A stretch of DNA of 64,000 nucleotides from Siphonodentalium dalli. Its lineage: Eukaryota; Mollusca; Scaphopoda; Gadilida; Siphonodentaliidae. The DNA is taken from assembly GCA_032622095.1 (NCBI GenBank), contig CP136061.1, forward strand, positions 95,849,345-95,913,344. The letters run 5' to 3'. The notes below the pieces were generated by a model that saw nothing but the letters and a program-made list of their open reading frames with translations, did no database searches and was not told the origin of the DNA. The position numbers and the translations under genes were made by a program. Below, piece by piece: positions 11,400 through 22,617 of this stretch (positions are counted from its first letter, which is position 1; each line of letters starts with the position of its first letter).

Positions 11400-12115
11400 A
11401 CAACAATAAACATCTTAACTCGAAAACGGCCGACCCGATTTCGATGAAACTTGGTATGTGGGGGTATTTTCGGCCGGGGGGGGGGGGGGGGGGGGGGGGG
11501 GTGACACAGGCATTTACGCTGTGTTACGGGACTTTCATTTGAGTTCGGTGCTTACAAATCGATTCGATTCAGCGCGAATAATAAAATGCCAGTCATAATA
11601 ATGACACTGTGAGAATCTTTCGTGTTTCCTGTTTCCAACGATATATAATGCGTATGTATCCGTTTTAGTTATCTGCCTCAATTATCAAGAAGAAGTGGTA
11701 CTATCTTCCATCAGGATAAAAACAATGCGTAACTTCTATGACGTCGTTAGAGGTCATAACGTTAGATCACGTTAACGCTTAACCGGCCGATGCATTTGAC
11801 TGTTTCAGACGTCTTGGCGATATCTCGGGCACTGATGGTAATTTATCTTTTCGTAGAAACTTGATAATTAATGAGCGTGTGTATATGAGGCGCGTTTATA
11901 TATACTTGAGTGGAAATCAAATCGGGTTAAACTCTCGGATTTTTACGGACGAAATTTGATGCATAGGGTATCCGCTGGGCCGATTTCCCGGTATCCGCTG
12001 GGCCGATTTCCACCATTTTTGGGGTGTTGGTGTTTGACCCCACCTGACATTGACCTTCAAAATGGTCAATTCAAGGTCAAAGCCCGGACGAAGTCGGGTC
12101 ACCTTCTAGTATTAT
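11400..12115 (-). mobile_element. Retroelement-like repeat on the reverse strand
   Basis: On the reverse strand it begins CTAGAAGGTGACCCGACTTCG (near 12,108) and ends with GTTTCATCGAAATCGGGTCGG near 11,430. Both ends match the insertion at 45,309-45,905, and ATGACTGGCATTTTATTATTCGCGC near 11,590 matches too. The copy here has a 24-bp tandem duplication (TATCCGCTGGGCCGATTTCC near 11,970-12,010) and a G run. No protein is encoded. Probably a SINE or a truncated LINE tail. Confidence 0.55.
11476..11501 (+). repeat. 26-base G run
   Basis: Uninterrupted G26 following CGGCC. The related element at 45,785-45,800 has no such run, so it expanded after insertion or is an assembly artefact. Confidence 0.9.
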
Positions 12116-12541
12116 ATATAGTATTACCATCGGTGCCCGAGATATTTATTCCGGGTCCGATGCTGAATCGACCAGAATACTCTTCCTCGCGATCGCTACG
12201 AGCCCCAAAATTGCTAATTGGGTGCATTAGTAATGTCTTATTTGATTGATCGCATCTTTACGAGTTATCGGTCTGGCATTTACAACATGTCCACAGCGTC
12301 TCAAGCACTAGCCCCTTGACCAAAACATTATATGGTCTCGAGCGGGTGACAAATCTCAATGTCTCCCGAGAAGAAGGGCAACAACTGTTTTGTTATCCGA
12401 TTATACCACAGAAAATATCCTTGCCATCCACACGCGCGATGTTGCACTGAGTCATGAGTGCTTTCTTTCCCGATTATGTATATTTTCAGTAACTACTTAT
12501 CGTCCCATAGGGTTTCTGTTCCATAAACGATAGTCAAGCTT

Positions 12542-12909
12542 TTAAGCGTTTGATAATCCGCGTTTATTTACGATCATTTTGGTGGTCAAATCGTCAATAT
12601 CGGTCAATGCAATGTAAACCAATAAGCCATATAGGTATGTTCTCGTCTTCTGCAAGGCATATTCAATGTCGTCTTGTGCGCGCAATTTACTCGCGATGTT
12701 AATTTCATAACGGTCTTCCCCGAAAGCTATTGGGAAGTTGTCAATTTCATTAATGTACATTCATATGTGTCGGTGCTCATGGCGATCCTCACATAAAATA
12801 CTTCTATGATCACATTGCAGACATCGCGGAAGATAATCGTACAGTACCATTCATTCGCGACAAACGTATGTATTACGTTGTCTACCAGCGAACATGTATA
12901 ACCAACCAA
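12542..12909 (-). other. Two overlapping unrecognised open frames
   Basis: A 60-codon frame (12,909-12,727) overlaps a 72-codon frame (12,760-12,542) in another phase. Composition of the second (for example EIDNFPIAFGEDRYEINIAS) looks more protein-like than most frames here. They could be one gene broken by a frameshift near 12,750, or chance. I recognise no family, promoter or splice signal. Confidence 0.15.
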
Positions 12910-13674
12910 CCTAAAGGGATCCTCTCTTTCAATATTGCATCATAATGTCGACATGAACACATTGAATCACCGAGATGTTGCGATGTAAAAAGTAAATAAT
13001 AACGCTTGTCCGATAAAAGTATCAACTTAAAACTTAAGAATATTAGTGTTCACTAAATATATGCAAATTAGCAAACACCACAACTGGTGTGTTTTGCGAA
13101 TCCGTGGGGTATATAAGATCTATGATTTTTTTGTACGTTGTAGTGATGCGAAGTAGATGAGTTACTGCAGTGTGTGTTTGGAGATATTCTTGCAATATAA
13201 CATCAGGCGGGCGACAAAAACAATGTCTCCCGGGTCAGCGGGCGACAGTGTGATTTGTCGCCCGGCACGTGACAGCAAATGGGCCAATCAGAAGGGTGGA
13301 AAATAGGGAGGAGGATAACAATCAGCATTACCGCTCCAGTTATTACATTGATTTGGATTTGTTTCCAATATGTATAGAGCTGGTGCGCGATAGGATGTTG
13401 TTTGGTGGGATCACCAATTGCTGACCCCGGGTGTTAGATTGGCATTTGGATTAACAGTTTGTATTGCAGAATCGAAGCTGTTGGATCATATTCGGGAATA
13501 TCACAAGAACCATACAACTGACTCAGTTGAAAGGCTATTATCGTTCAGAATCGTGTAACATCATATTCTGATGCACCAATCTCTGAGTTCCAGTTATGAA
13601 TAATGGGCTACTGCTATTGTGCTGAAGTATGTCCGTAGGTGCTACGGGCCATATAGCACACGACGTGCACTCTT

Positions 13675-13697
13675 ACGTCCGTAACAGTTACGGACGT
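13675..13697. repeat. Short perfect hairpin
   Basis: ACGTCCGTAAC, one base, then GTTACGGACGT: an 11-bp perfect stem. Confidence 0.85.
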
Positions 13698-14404
13698 CAT
13701 AGCAGTAAAGAGGTTAACAACTGTTACCGACGACCGGTTGTCTGAACACGCGACCCTGTGATACACTGGCGATGCCTTGTCGTTACAAAAGAACGAACAT
13801 TGCTTGTGTATATCTCCCGGATACAAAATCATGTGTGTAAGATACAAGCTTTGTACATATCGCCGTAGAAAACTATGTGACAGAAAGTGATACACACAGG
13901 TCTTCGTAGCATAGCTGATGTTAATCCAAGAGATTACCAATGGGCGACCGGCGGGACCGTAAATCTAGACGTTTATCCGATTCACAGAGCAAACCTGAAC
14001 TCATCAATTTTCTGTTAATATGTTCTAGGTTTGTGTCGATTGTCAATTAGCATTCCAATCAGAAGGTTTATCCATCAACTTGATTGTTTTGTTACGACGG
14101 CAGTCAGAAGATGAAGTGGTTTCTCTATTCGTTCACTGTGTGCACAAGAGAGAGCCCCCCCCCGAAAATAACATCTCATTTAGGTCCACGTAAAGGTCTA
14201 AGCAGCAAAGATTACCAACCGTGTACGTGCGGGTGTCTCTAAGTTTGTGTTAAATGACGATTTCACGAAGTTAGGTGACTTGATTTAAAAAGAAGCGAAT
14301 ATTTTTAAACTAAACTAATTAAGTCTAATCCTCGTGGAAATGACGAATAAGAGATACTCTGTACTAGCTGCATCTATTGCATTATTTGTGGGAGTATATT
14401 TATC

Positions 14405-14943
14405 AATGTTGGCCAACATACGCATGTCGTTAACATTGGTAAACATAAGCATGTCGTTAGCTTTGGTAAACATACGCATGTCGTTAACATTGGTAAACAT
14501 AAGCATGTCGTTAACATTGGTAAACATACGCATGTCGTTAGCTTTGGTAAACATACGCAGGTCGTTAGCTTTGGTAAACATACGCATGTCGTTAACATTG
14601 GTAAACATACGCATGTCGTTAACATTGGTAAACATACGCATGTCGTTAACATTGGTAAACATACGCATGTCGTTAACATTGGTAAACATACGCATGTCGT
14701 TAACATTGGTAAACATACGCAGGTCGTTAACATTTGTAAACATACGCATGTCGTTAACATTGGTAAACATACGAAGGTCGTTAGCTTTGGTAAACATACG
14801 CATGTCGTTAACATTGGTAAACATACGCATGTCGTTAACATTGGTAAACATAAGCATGTCGTTAACATTGGTAAACATAAGCATGTCGTTAACATTGGTA
14901 AACATAAGCATGTCGTTAACATTGGTAAACATACGCATGTTGC
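14405..14943. repeat. 27-bp minisatellite, about 20 units
   Basis: Unit AACATACGCATGTCGTTAAC + ATTGGTA, with variants such as AAGCATG and TTAGCTTTGG. Because 27 is a multiple of three and the unit lacks stops, long frames stay open on both strands (a nine-residue repeat such as MSLTLVNIR on the plus strand). Open frames on both strands through one array argue against a real gene. Confidence 0.95.
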
Positions 14944-15280
14944 CGTTCATGTTCTGGCACCATATGGTTTTCTGTGAGGAAAAATGCCCGCACAAAATGC
15001 CATGCAGACCTGCCAGCATGTACCCTAAGTCTTGTTGGTGAAATCATTGCCGTCAGTTTATCGGAGATTACTTCGTCCCGCATCACGGAGTAACTATTTA
15101 CGATTGTGTTTATACTTCACACGTTGTGTGTTCTAAATTGGTACGATGGCAACAATCCCTCGAACCCGAATATCCGGGGATGTGTGATCCACGAACCCCG
15201 ATATGAATATTGTGACACAGGAACCCCACAATGAATATCCGAGGATATGTGATAATCAGGCCCGAATATTGGTCATACGG

Positions 15281-15527
15281 ACGGTCTTGCAGATAAAGAT
15301 GGATAACTCTAAAATCAAGTGGTTATTATTATCTACAAGACCGCCCGTTTGACCTCAATCTTCCTCGTGCTTGTGGCCCAAAAACAATAGGAACAATAAA
15401 CTTCAAAAATCGATATCTGATCACTCTGAGCTTTGATGGGTAGGTTCATCGACTCGAATAAGATATCCCCCCCCCCCCGAAGCCAAAGAAATAGTAATTT
15501 AGGAGCGTCTGATCGGATTGAGTACCT
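15281..15527. mobile_element. Family-A MITE, right part
   Basis: It contains GATGGATAACTCTAAAATCAAG and ends GATCGGATTGAGTACCT + TTAA (15,528-15,531), matching the right half of 20-498. The left terminus is not found. A 10-C run sits at about 15,469. Confidence 0.65.
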
Positions 15528-15862
15528 TTAAGTCTCTACGGAATTTTCTGGGTTGGATTAGTCTATCTCTGTAACTGAGATTTCGTAGATCATTATTCAT
15601 TTACAGCCGTGTTCAAGACAAATACGCAGACGAAAAGTGCAGGAGAATGAGTCATATTTATTGGAGGGAAATGTGCAGATAATAAGTTTGTTGAACTTAT
15701 TATCTGAGCATTTCGTAAGGGATAATTACTCTTCAATGAGTATATTTTGAATTTATATAATGGCTTCTCCTGGATTTGTTCAGATTATCCCAACACCTAG
15801 AAAATGACAACTTTAGAAAAAACAACGGTACTGTTACTTAACAGCATCAATTTGCCCTAACG

Positions 15863-16651
15863 TCATCATAACAATTCAGTAGGACCCACCAGCATCATAA
15901 CAATTCAGTAGGACCCACCAGCATCATAACAATTCAGTAGGACCCACCAACATCATAGCAATTCAGTAGGACCCACCAGCATCATAACAATTCAGTAGGA
16001 CCCATCAGCATCATAACAATTCAGTAGGACCCATCAGCATCATAGCAATTCAGTAGGACCCACCAGCATCATAACAATTCAGTAGGACCCACCAGCATCA
16101 TAGCAATTCAGTAGGACCCATCAGCATCATAACAATTCAGTAGGACCAATCAGCATCATAACAATTCAGTAGGACCCACCAACGTCATAACAATTCAGTA
16201 GGACCAATCAGCATCATAACAATTCAGTAGGACCCACCAACGTCATAACAATTCAGTAGGACCCACCAGCATCATAACAATTCAGTAGGACCAATCAGCA
16301 TCATAACAATTCAGTAGGACCCATCAGCATCATAACAATTCAGTAGGACCCACCAATATCATAGCAATTCAGTAGGACCCACCAGCATCATAACAATTCA
16401 GTAGGACCCACCAGCATCATAACAATTAAACAGGACCCATTAGCATCATACCAATTCAGTAGGACCCATCAGCATCATAGCAATTAAACAGGACCCATTA
16501 GCATCATAGCAATTCAGTAGGACACATCAGCATCATAACAATTCAGTAGGATCCATCAGCATCATAACAATTCAGTAGGACCCAACAGCATCATAACAAT
16601 TCAGTAGGACCCACCAGCATCATAACAATTCAGTAGGACCAACCAGCATCA
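15863..16651. repeat. 29-bp minisatellite, about 27 units
   Basis: Unit CATCATAACAATTCAGTAGG + ACCCACCAG, repeated head to tail with point variants (ACCAATCAG, CATAGCAATT, AATTAAACAGG). There are no spacers between units, so it is not a CRISPR array. Confidence 0.95.
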
Positions 16652-17548
16652 GACCGGTGTCACAACACGCCAAGTCACAATATGTGTGCTGTGATACTGT
16701 GATGCAGTTTGGTGACAAGTAGTGTCCTTCATATTTACGCTGAAAAGGTCAATGCATGATATGCAATAAGACACACAGGATCTCTCCAACGTGTAAAATG
16801 ACACTCACGATCTCCATAAAATGCAAAATATCACCTAGGATCTCAAATTCTGGATGGTCTGCGACAATCACACTGAACGCTGGTGGAATATCCATTCAAA
16901 TTCCCTTGAAATTTCACTCGAAAATCACTAACAAATAATTATTGTAATAATAATTAATATGCGACTGATTTATAATCGATATGTTATGAGATTTTGAGAT
17001 GCTGGGTGACGTTTTGCACATTTGAGATATCCTGTTTGTCTTTTATCACATTTAGGAGATAATGCGCGTCTGTTTGCACTAAACCATGCGACATTGAAGA
17101 ATTCAGCCATAGTTACTGTGATTAAGTTACGTATGTCGCATCACGACTTGACTTACCAATGAGTTTGCCTGAGCACATTAATCTGCCTCGTCTGCCAATA
17201 AAGATCTGCATCTCTACAAATGTATCGTTTGATCTCTTTAATGTGCTGTAATGCATATATGGCCAATAGGCTTTCAAATATAATCCTCTCATCACTGGAA
17301 GTAAAATTGTCGTTCAATTCACCTCAACGTTCGTTAATTTGAACAGCCATTAACGACATTTCGCCGAGTAAGGTTTCTGATTCATAAAACAGCGAAGCCT
17401 GCGGTCTTGAAACGAGCAGTTGCACGGTAATGCCCTAAATAATCGAATTCTTAATCACAGCAGAATTATGGGTAACTTTTCAGGATTTAGTCGGAAATAT
17501 GGCTTGTTGCCATTCGATTAGTTAGGACATTACTGTACTTCAGATCAC
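16652..17548. other. No gene or repeat recognised
   Basis: AT-rich sequence without recognisable coding potential. Confidence 0.4.
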
Positions 17549-17800
17549 ATCATGAATCTCTACTCCGGTTATATTACGCCCGTAGAGAGAATATTCCATC
17601 AGTTGAAAACGTGGGAATGTTTTATAATTCTGACGGGGAGCTTTTTAACATTGACAAAATAACGTAGTTAATATATTTCTTAGTTAATATGTGTTCCTTC
17701 ATAATGTATTTCACAGTAGGTTAGTACATTAATTAGGTGACTTTTGTGAGCCGATTTCGCGATAAACATAAATTGATTACCTGTGGAAAACTTAATGATC
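17549..17800. repeat. Half copy related to the 7,720-8,226 fold-back
   Basis: ATGAATCTCTACTCCGG, GGGAATGTTTTATAATTCTGAC, ATATATTTCTTAGTTAATATG and GAGCCGATTTCGCGATAAACAT follow the order of the left half of 7,720-8,226 with divergence. Confidence 0.6.
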
Positions 17801-18179
17801 GTGAGCGATGCAAACCGAAATCGTCTGACAAACGTCGCATAAATGCTATGATCTAGGTATCTGATACATAAATCAGTGGCATGTGGGTTAAGTCGGGACA
17901 GCGGAGCCCCGAGGTCGCACAACGAACAACTAATCGTTAGCAACACGCCTCCGAATGTGGTGATATATTTCCTGCGTGATTATGATCCCGACTGTTCGAG
18001 GAAATGTGATGTATTATCATCATTCGCCCGTTTTGGTCGTACATCTTACCTCCCAAACAATTTGCATTATATCTCGGTCATTTATCGCAGATTCCAATTT
18101 CCTGTTGGCAGTATTGGTGCATAATACGCCCTTGTGTGTATATTCGTGGGGGGATCTTGGTATACAAAAATACAGGCTG

Positions 18180-18445
18180 ACTGAACTCTGAACATCTACA
18201 GAATAATTTATTCTTCCACCATGGTACAAAGAATGGATCAAACAATACATGATACGGTACATACATACATTTAAAGACAATATACAACTGTGTGTGCATC
18301 CGACTAGGGATCAGGTAGCCCACCCGTTGGTCGCTCCCAGAACACGCCCACCGTTAATGTGTTCGGCTCTCAGAGTCGAACTCAGTAACCCTGGTTATAC
18401 GATGTTAGCGCCCAACAACATGAGCTATATCGTTCTGAATCAGCT
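18180..18445 (-). mobile_element. tRNA-derived SINE-like unit
   Basis: On the reverse strand, TAGCTCATGTTGTTGG (near 18,430) resembles a Pol III A box and GAGTTCGACTCTGAG (near 18,375) a B box, about 45 nt apart as in a tRNA. The cloverleaf is imperfect, so this is a tRNA-like head rather than a functional tRNA. A tRNA-unrelated region and an AT-rich tail (GAAGAATAAATTATTC near 18,205) follow. Boundaries are approximate. Confidence 0.45.
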
Positions 18446-18800
18446 ATGTTCAGATGCTAAATTTTGGAAAAAGACAGTGAACAACGTACACGTTCGATAG
18501 TCTGAAACATTCCGATATCCTTCGCATTATCTCCGCTGCACAGTTCGTTCACTGCAAAATGACGTCACTGCCCATGATTATTGTCATATACATTTGCCAA
18601 ACTTGATAAAATACTTATTTGCTGCCGATTTCCACACAACATTTAGTCATCTCCATTTTATAGGGAACATAATGTTGTAGTTTTATATATATCTACATGT
18701 ATAATTAGCGCCACAGAAGTCAGGGATGGGGGTTGGAAAATGGATGCTAACATTAGTAACGAGAGGCCGATCACGATCGGCAGATGCTAACCCATCCCTT

Positions 18801-19454
18801 GGCGATAGTAAATTAATATGACCGGAATCATAAATGAGAGTTTTGTTGTTGAAATATAGAGTATACTGTTATGTACTATTATAGACAAATGTACATAACA
18901 CAAATTATTGGAATTTATGGGTCACTCGCATTTATATAAGAGAATGCACTGGTACAGGATCTGTAATGCTGCACCACCAAAGCATTGGGTTAAATGTGAA
19001 AGGGTGCTTGGACATGGAATACTTGGGTTAAGAGAGTCCAATTTAAGTTTATAATGATAAAGTATCAAATTCTACCAACAATAGCGATCAAGATAAGACA
19101 CCTCACTGCTGACCCATTAATATCAATTATATAGCAGAGCTGTCAACAAATCACAGGCATTGTTTATGTTGAAAGCTGGCATCTCTATTAAACCAGTAAC
19201 ATTTATAATGACCTCAGATCATCTGTAGAGTGATATACTCAGCTGTGCAATGCAACACAGATGTTCTAGTCTACTGTTAATAGCATGTGCTGTGTACTGT
19301 TGAAATACAAAAAAGTTAGATTCGTTATCTGCACATTGGCATAAGAGACATCAGAAAATAATATAGCCTTATCAATAGCTAAGTAGTCCAAAGGCATGGG
19401 ATCGAATTGTTGAATTGGGTTTAATGTCACTCCAAACAAATTGTCCAGTACATA
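18801..19454. other. No gene recognised; one decayed hairpin arm
   Basis: CGCATTTATATAAGAGAATGC near 18,928 is a decayed half of the family-B hairpin. Otherwise nothing is recognised. Confidence 0.35.
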
Positions 19455-19920
19455 ACACAAGATTTTGGACCGATTTAAACCAAAATTGGTGTGGTGACTC
19501 GAGGAACCCTTGGCAGAGTTATAATGGTGTTAGTTTTTCAAATTTTGTTAACTTAATAAAAAAAAATGGTTTTTAATTATTTAAAAAAAAAAAAATTGAT
19601 ATTATATATATATTTTTTTATTTATTGATTTTTTTGGTTAAATTGAGCAAGGAATTCAATCTAAATGTTTGTTTTTTTAAAGTGAATATTTAAAAAAAAA
19701 AAGGGCCATAACTCAGTTAAAAATAGTCGGATCAAACCCATATTCGAACTCGATCTGTCTTTTGTGCTGAGAAATTCATATACAAAATTTGGTTCCGATC
19801 AGATATAAAATATTTGAGTTATCGCACCATGCGTAAAGTGTCTACGGACAGACAGACAGACCGATGGACGGACGAACGACGAGTGGTCAATCCGGACATC
19901 GACACTATGTTTACCAAAAT
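19455..19920 (+). repeat. Retroelement 3' tail with GACAGACAGACCG run
   Basis: GTGTGGTGACTCGAGGAACCC, homopolymer A/T stretches, a conserved TTGGTTCCGATCAGATATA block and ACGGACAGACAGACAGACCG lead to GGACGGACGAACG. The layout resembles 5,985-6,120. Confidence 0.5.
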
Positions 19921-20547
19921 GTGGTATGGCTAAACATAACAACTGTTTGCGGCCTATTTACACCAAACTTATTATATAGTAATATCCATATTATAGAATA
20001 TAATGGTGTAGTTTAAAGATACATACGTAGCGTCACCAGAGTCATGGATGAGGGTCCCAAAATGAATAAAAACTTCTACCAAACTGATATATAATAATCG
20101 CCATGTCGGATCATCAGTGAGGTTTAAAAATACCTCGTGTCGAGGATGGTGTCGGTGATGGGGCACGCAAATGCCGCAGATTTCCACAAAACGTATAAAT
20201 ATGCACCTCCTTGTACAGGGACAGTGTCCTTTCCGATTGGAAAACAAACGACAATGTGTACGTTTCCTAGACGATATATAACGTGAAATAACCTATTTGA
20301 ATATGGTTCGACACCGAAAGCTCACCTGTTACAAAGGTTGTTTGTCGTTTTCTATATAGTATGCGTCACTAACTCAGTCTTCCGTGCTGATGCCCGTGTT
20401 ATGGATGTTCTGATCGAAATTAGATTTCATATTTTATTTGTCTGGCATACTGCTTATAAGCGAAATATATCCATGACCTAATGTTTTCCGTTTTAGAAAT
20501 GCTGGACAAGTGTGGTCTTGAGAAGCGCGTAGTTACGGAAGAGGCCT

Positions 20548-22479
20548 GGGCCCTGTTTCATGAAGGCAACTTATGACATAGTTGGGACTTAAGATGGTCA
20601 TAAGTTCAAACTTCAGTCATAAGTGCGTTTCACGAACAAAGTCTTAACCTAAGATGGTCTTAACTTTGGTCTTAACTTTAAGACTGGTGTGAGGTGTCAT
20701 AAGATAATCTTAAAGTTAAGACATACGTTGTGATCCGCGGTTGGTCCGAAATGTGGATGGGATCTAGTTCATGTATATATTATTATAAACACATTTAACT
20801 GAATAACACCTTGCTAGCACGGATGAGTGTTTCAGAAATGGTAGTAATTAATAACCAACTGGTAAGCTATAGCAGTGACGTGGCCAGTGGTTGCAAGATT
20901 GGCGGGGTGTCCCCTACTAACTGTAAACCGCCAAGACCGGACTGTATATACATTTCTAATTGCTGTTACAAAAAGAATATATTTACATAGAGTTGAACAT
21001 CATTTGCGATTCAAATCGCACAATCGCACTGTAGACAATAATCATGTTGAGACAATTAGTCCGAACATTTTCACATCGAGGATAATAGTGAATGATTTAT
21101 ACTCATTTTTTATTATTATAAATGCTTATGTCAGCTATTATTATTATTATTATTATTTACTTGCCTTTCTATATTATTATGTTATAATTTGATTGTAAAA
21201 ATGTATTGTATATGTACCCCGTATATATATCAACAAGATAATAATACATAATATGTGTTATTTTATTATTATTATGTATATTATCATAATCTATTAACTA
21301 TGAAATAAAAAGATATATAGCATGTATATAGTATACGGACCACGCGGGCACACCGGGATCCGCGAAAGAACATATAATATCACTGTGAACTGGCCCACAG
21401 ACCCCTGTGGGAATTACTAAAATACCAATATACCAGTGGTATAGTCTATATTGGTATTTAGGAATTTTCCCCAGGGGCCTGTGAACCGGCCGTCTGTTCA
21501 CGTGTTGTTAATTATAAACGCTCTTTATTAGAAGTCGTTGATTTGGTTTTTATTAAAACATATATGCAGAATATCGTTCAACGTAACGTACTTTCGAAGT
21601 TCATACGCAGTTTGTTAATTATAACAGGCGTTTAGCACATTTGTCAACAGAACCAGAGCAAATGGCACTAACATCATTTATATATGGCTTCTACAAGTGT
21701 GTCTCAGATTGGAAATAAGTCTATTTGGAGCACGATATGAAGTCCTATTCACATTATAGCAATATAAATAAAGAGCGTTTTGTGTTAGTATTCCATGAAT
21801 GTTGGCAATCAATAAAGAGCGTTTAGCTCAGTGCTTCCATTGTGGTGTATTGTATGTGTATGCCGTGTTGGCGACATATTCGGTTTCCTGGTATTATTGA
21901 TCCTTCAAAGACGTATAGTGTATTAGAACCTAATATCAGCATTGAAAGGATCGAACATATGTCTCGCGTCGCTTTAATGGCATGTTATATGGGTGAAGGT
22001 TCACATTCTGAGTTAGGATGTATAAGTCCCTTTAATAACTGCAATAATATATATGAGCTCGATACGTTTGTATAAAATAGGCATTGGAAGCATGAAGCTA
22101 TGTGTGGATGGGGTCTGACGCGAAAACACAGTTAAAAAGCGCGCTCGTGCAGTTAAGTATGCACCAGTCATTATACTGATTATCGCCCTTGCATTAAAAT
22201 ATCATAATTATTCTTAGACACGCCCTAGTATCTGTCACCAGACACTGTACCTAGGCATATAACACACACAGAACCAACATTTTCTGTGCATAGCTGTAAT
22301 AAATTGTGGAGAGCCAGTCTAAAAGAGCGCGAACTTAAATTACTACTTAAGTAGGACTTAATCTTGTTTTGTGAAACGCGTTCTTGAAACGGAAAAGTTA
22401 CATCATAAGATCCACCTTAGATCTTAGATTAAGTCCATCTTAAGATAATCTTATGACATTGCTTCATGAAACAGGCCCC
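20548..22479 (+). mobile_element. 1.93-kb non-autonomous DNA transposon, left arm of a palindrome
   Basis: It starts GGGCCCTGTTTCATGAAGG and ends CTTCATGAAACAGGCCCC, so it has its own terminal inverted repeats. Subterminal DNA is packed with CTTAAG, TCTTAA and CATAAG motifs that could bind transposase. A CTG on each side (20,546-20,548 and 22,479-22,481) could be a 3-bp target duplication of the CWG type known for PIF/Harbinger elements; this is tentative. It contains an 88-bp hairpin (21,396-21,483) and three AACGCTCTTTAT motifs. No transposase is seen; the open frames of up to 105 codons have no recognisable domain. Confidence 0.7.
21396..21483. repeat. 88-bp imperfect hairpin nested in the arm
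   Basis: CACAGACCCCTGTGGGAATT pairs with the complement of AATTTTCCCCAGGGGCCTGTG, with TACCAATATA/TATATTGGTA inside. Its ends resemble those of the fold-back at 3,998 (CACAGGCCCCTGGGG). Confidence 0.8.
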
Positions 22480-22617
22480 TGGATCAGACACGCGGGTACC
22501 AAATGGACAGCATTTGCAATTCAATTCACGACACAAGTATAAAGCATATAATGACGAGGTACAAACGTTCAATTCAATTAAATTCTTTATTATCTCCGTC
22601 CACTAATTTGTGGAACT
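22480..22617. other. 138-bp spacer between the two arms
   Basis: Single-copy within the window. It would be the loop of the 4-kb palindrome. Confidence 0.85.

Noticed and set aside
14315-15041. 234-235-codon open frames on both strands as repeat-protein genes
   Set aside because: They exist only because a stop-free 27-bp unit is repeated. Flanking parts show no domain, and both strands are equally open.
15863-16651. Regular 29-bp repeats suggesting a CRISPR array
   Set aside because: Units are head to tail without spacers, and the setting is eukaryotic. It is a minisatellite; the same applies to 34,700-35,024.
18340-18445. Functional tRNA gene on the reverse strand
   Set aside because: A- and B-box-like motifs are present, but the anticodon and acceptor stems do not pair well. 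It was kept as a SINE-like head.
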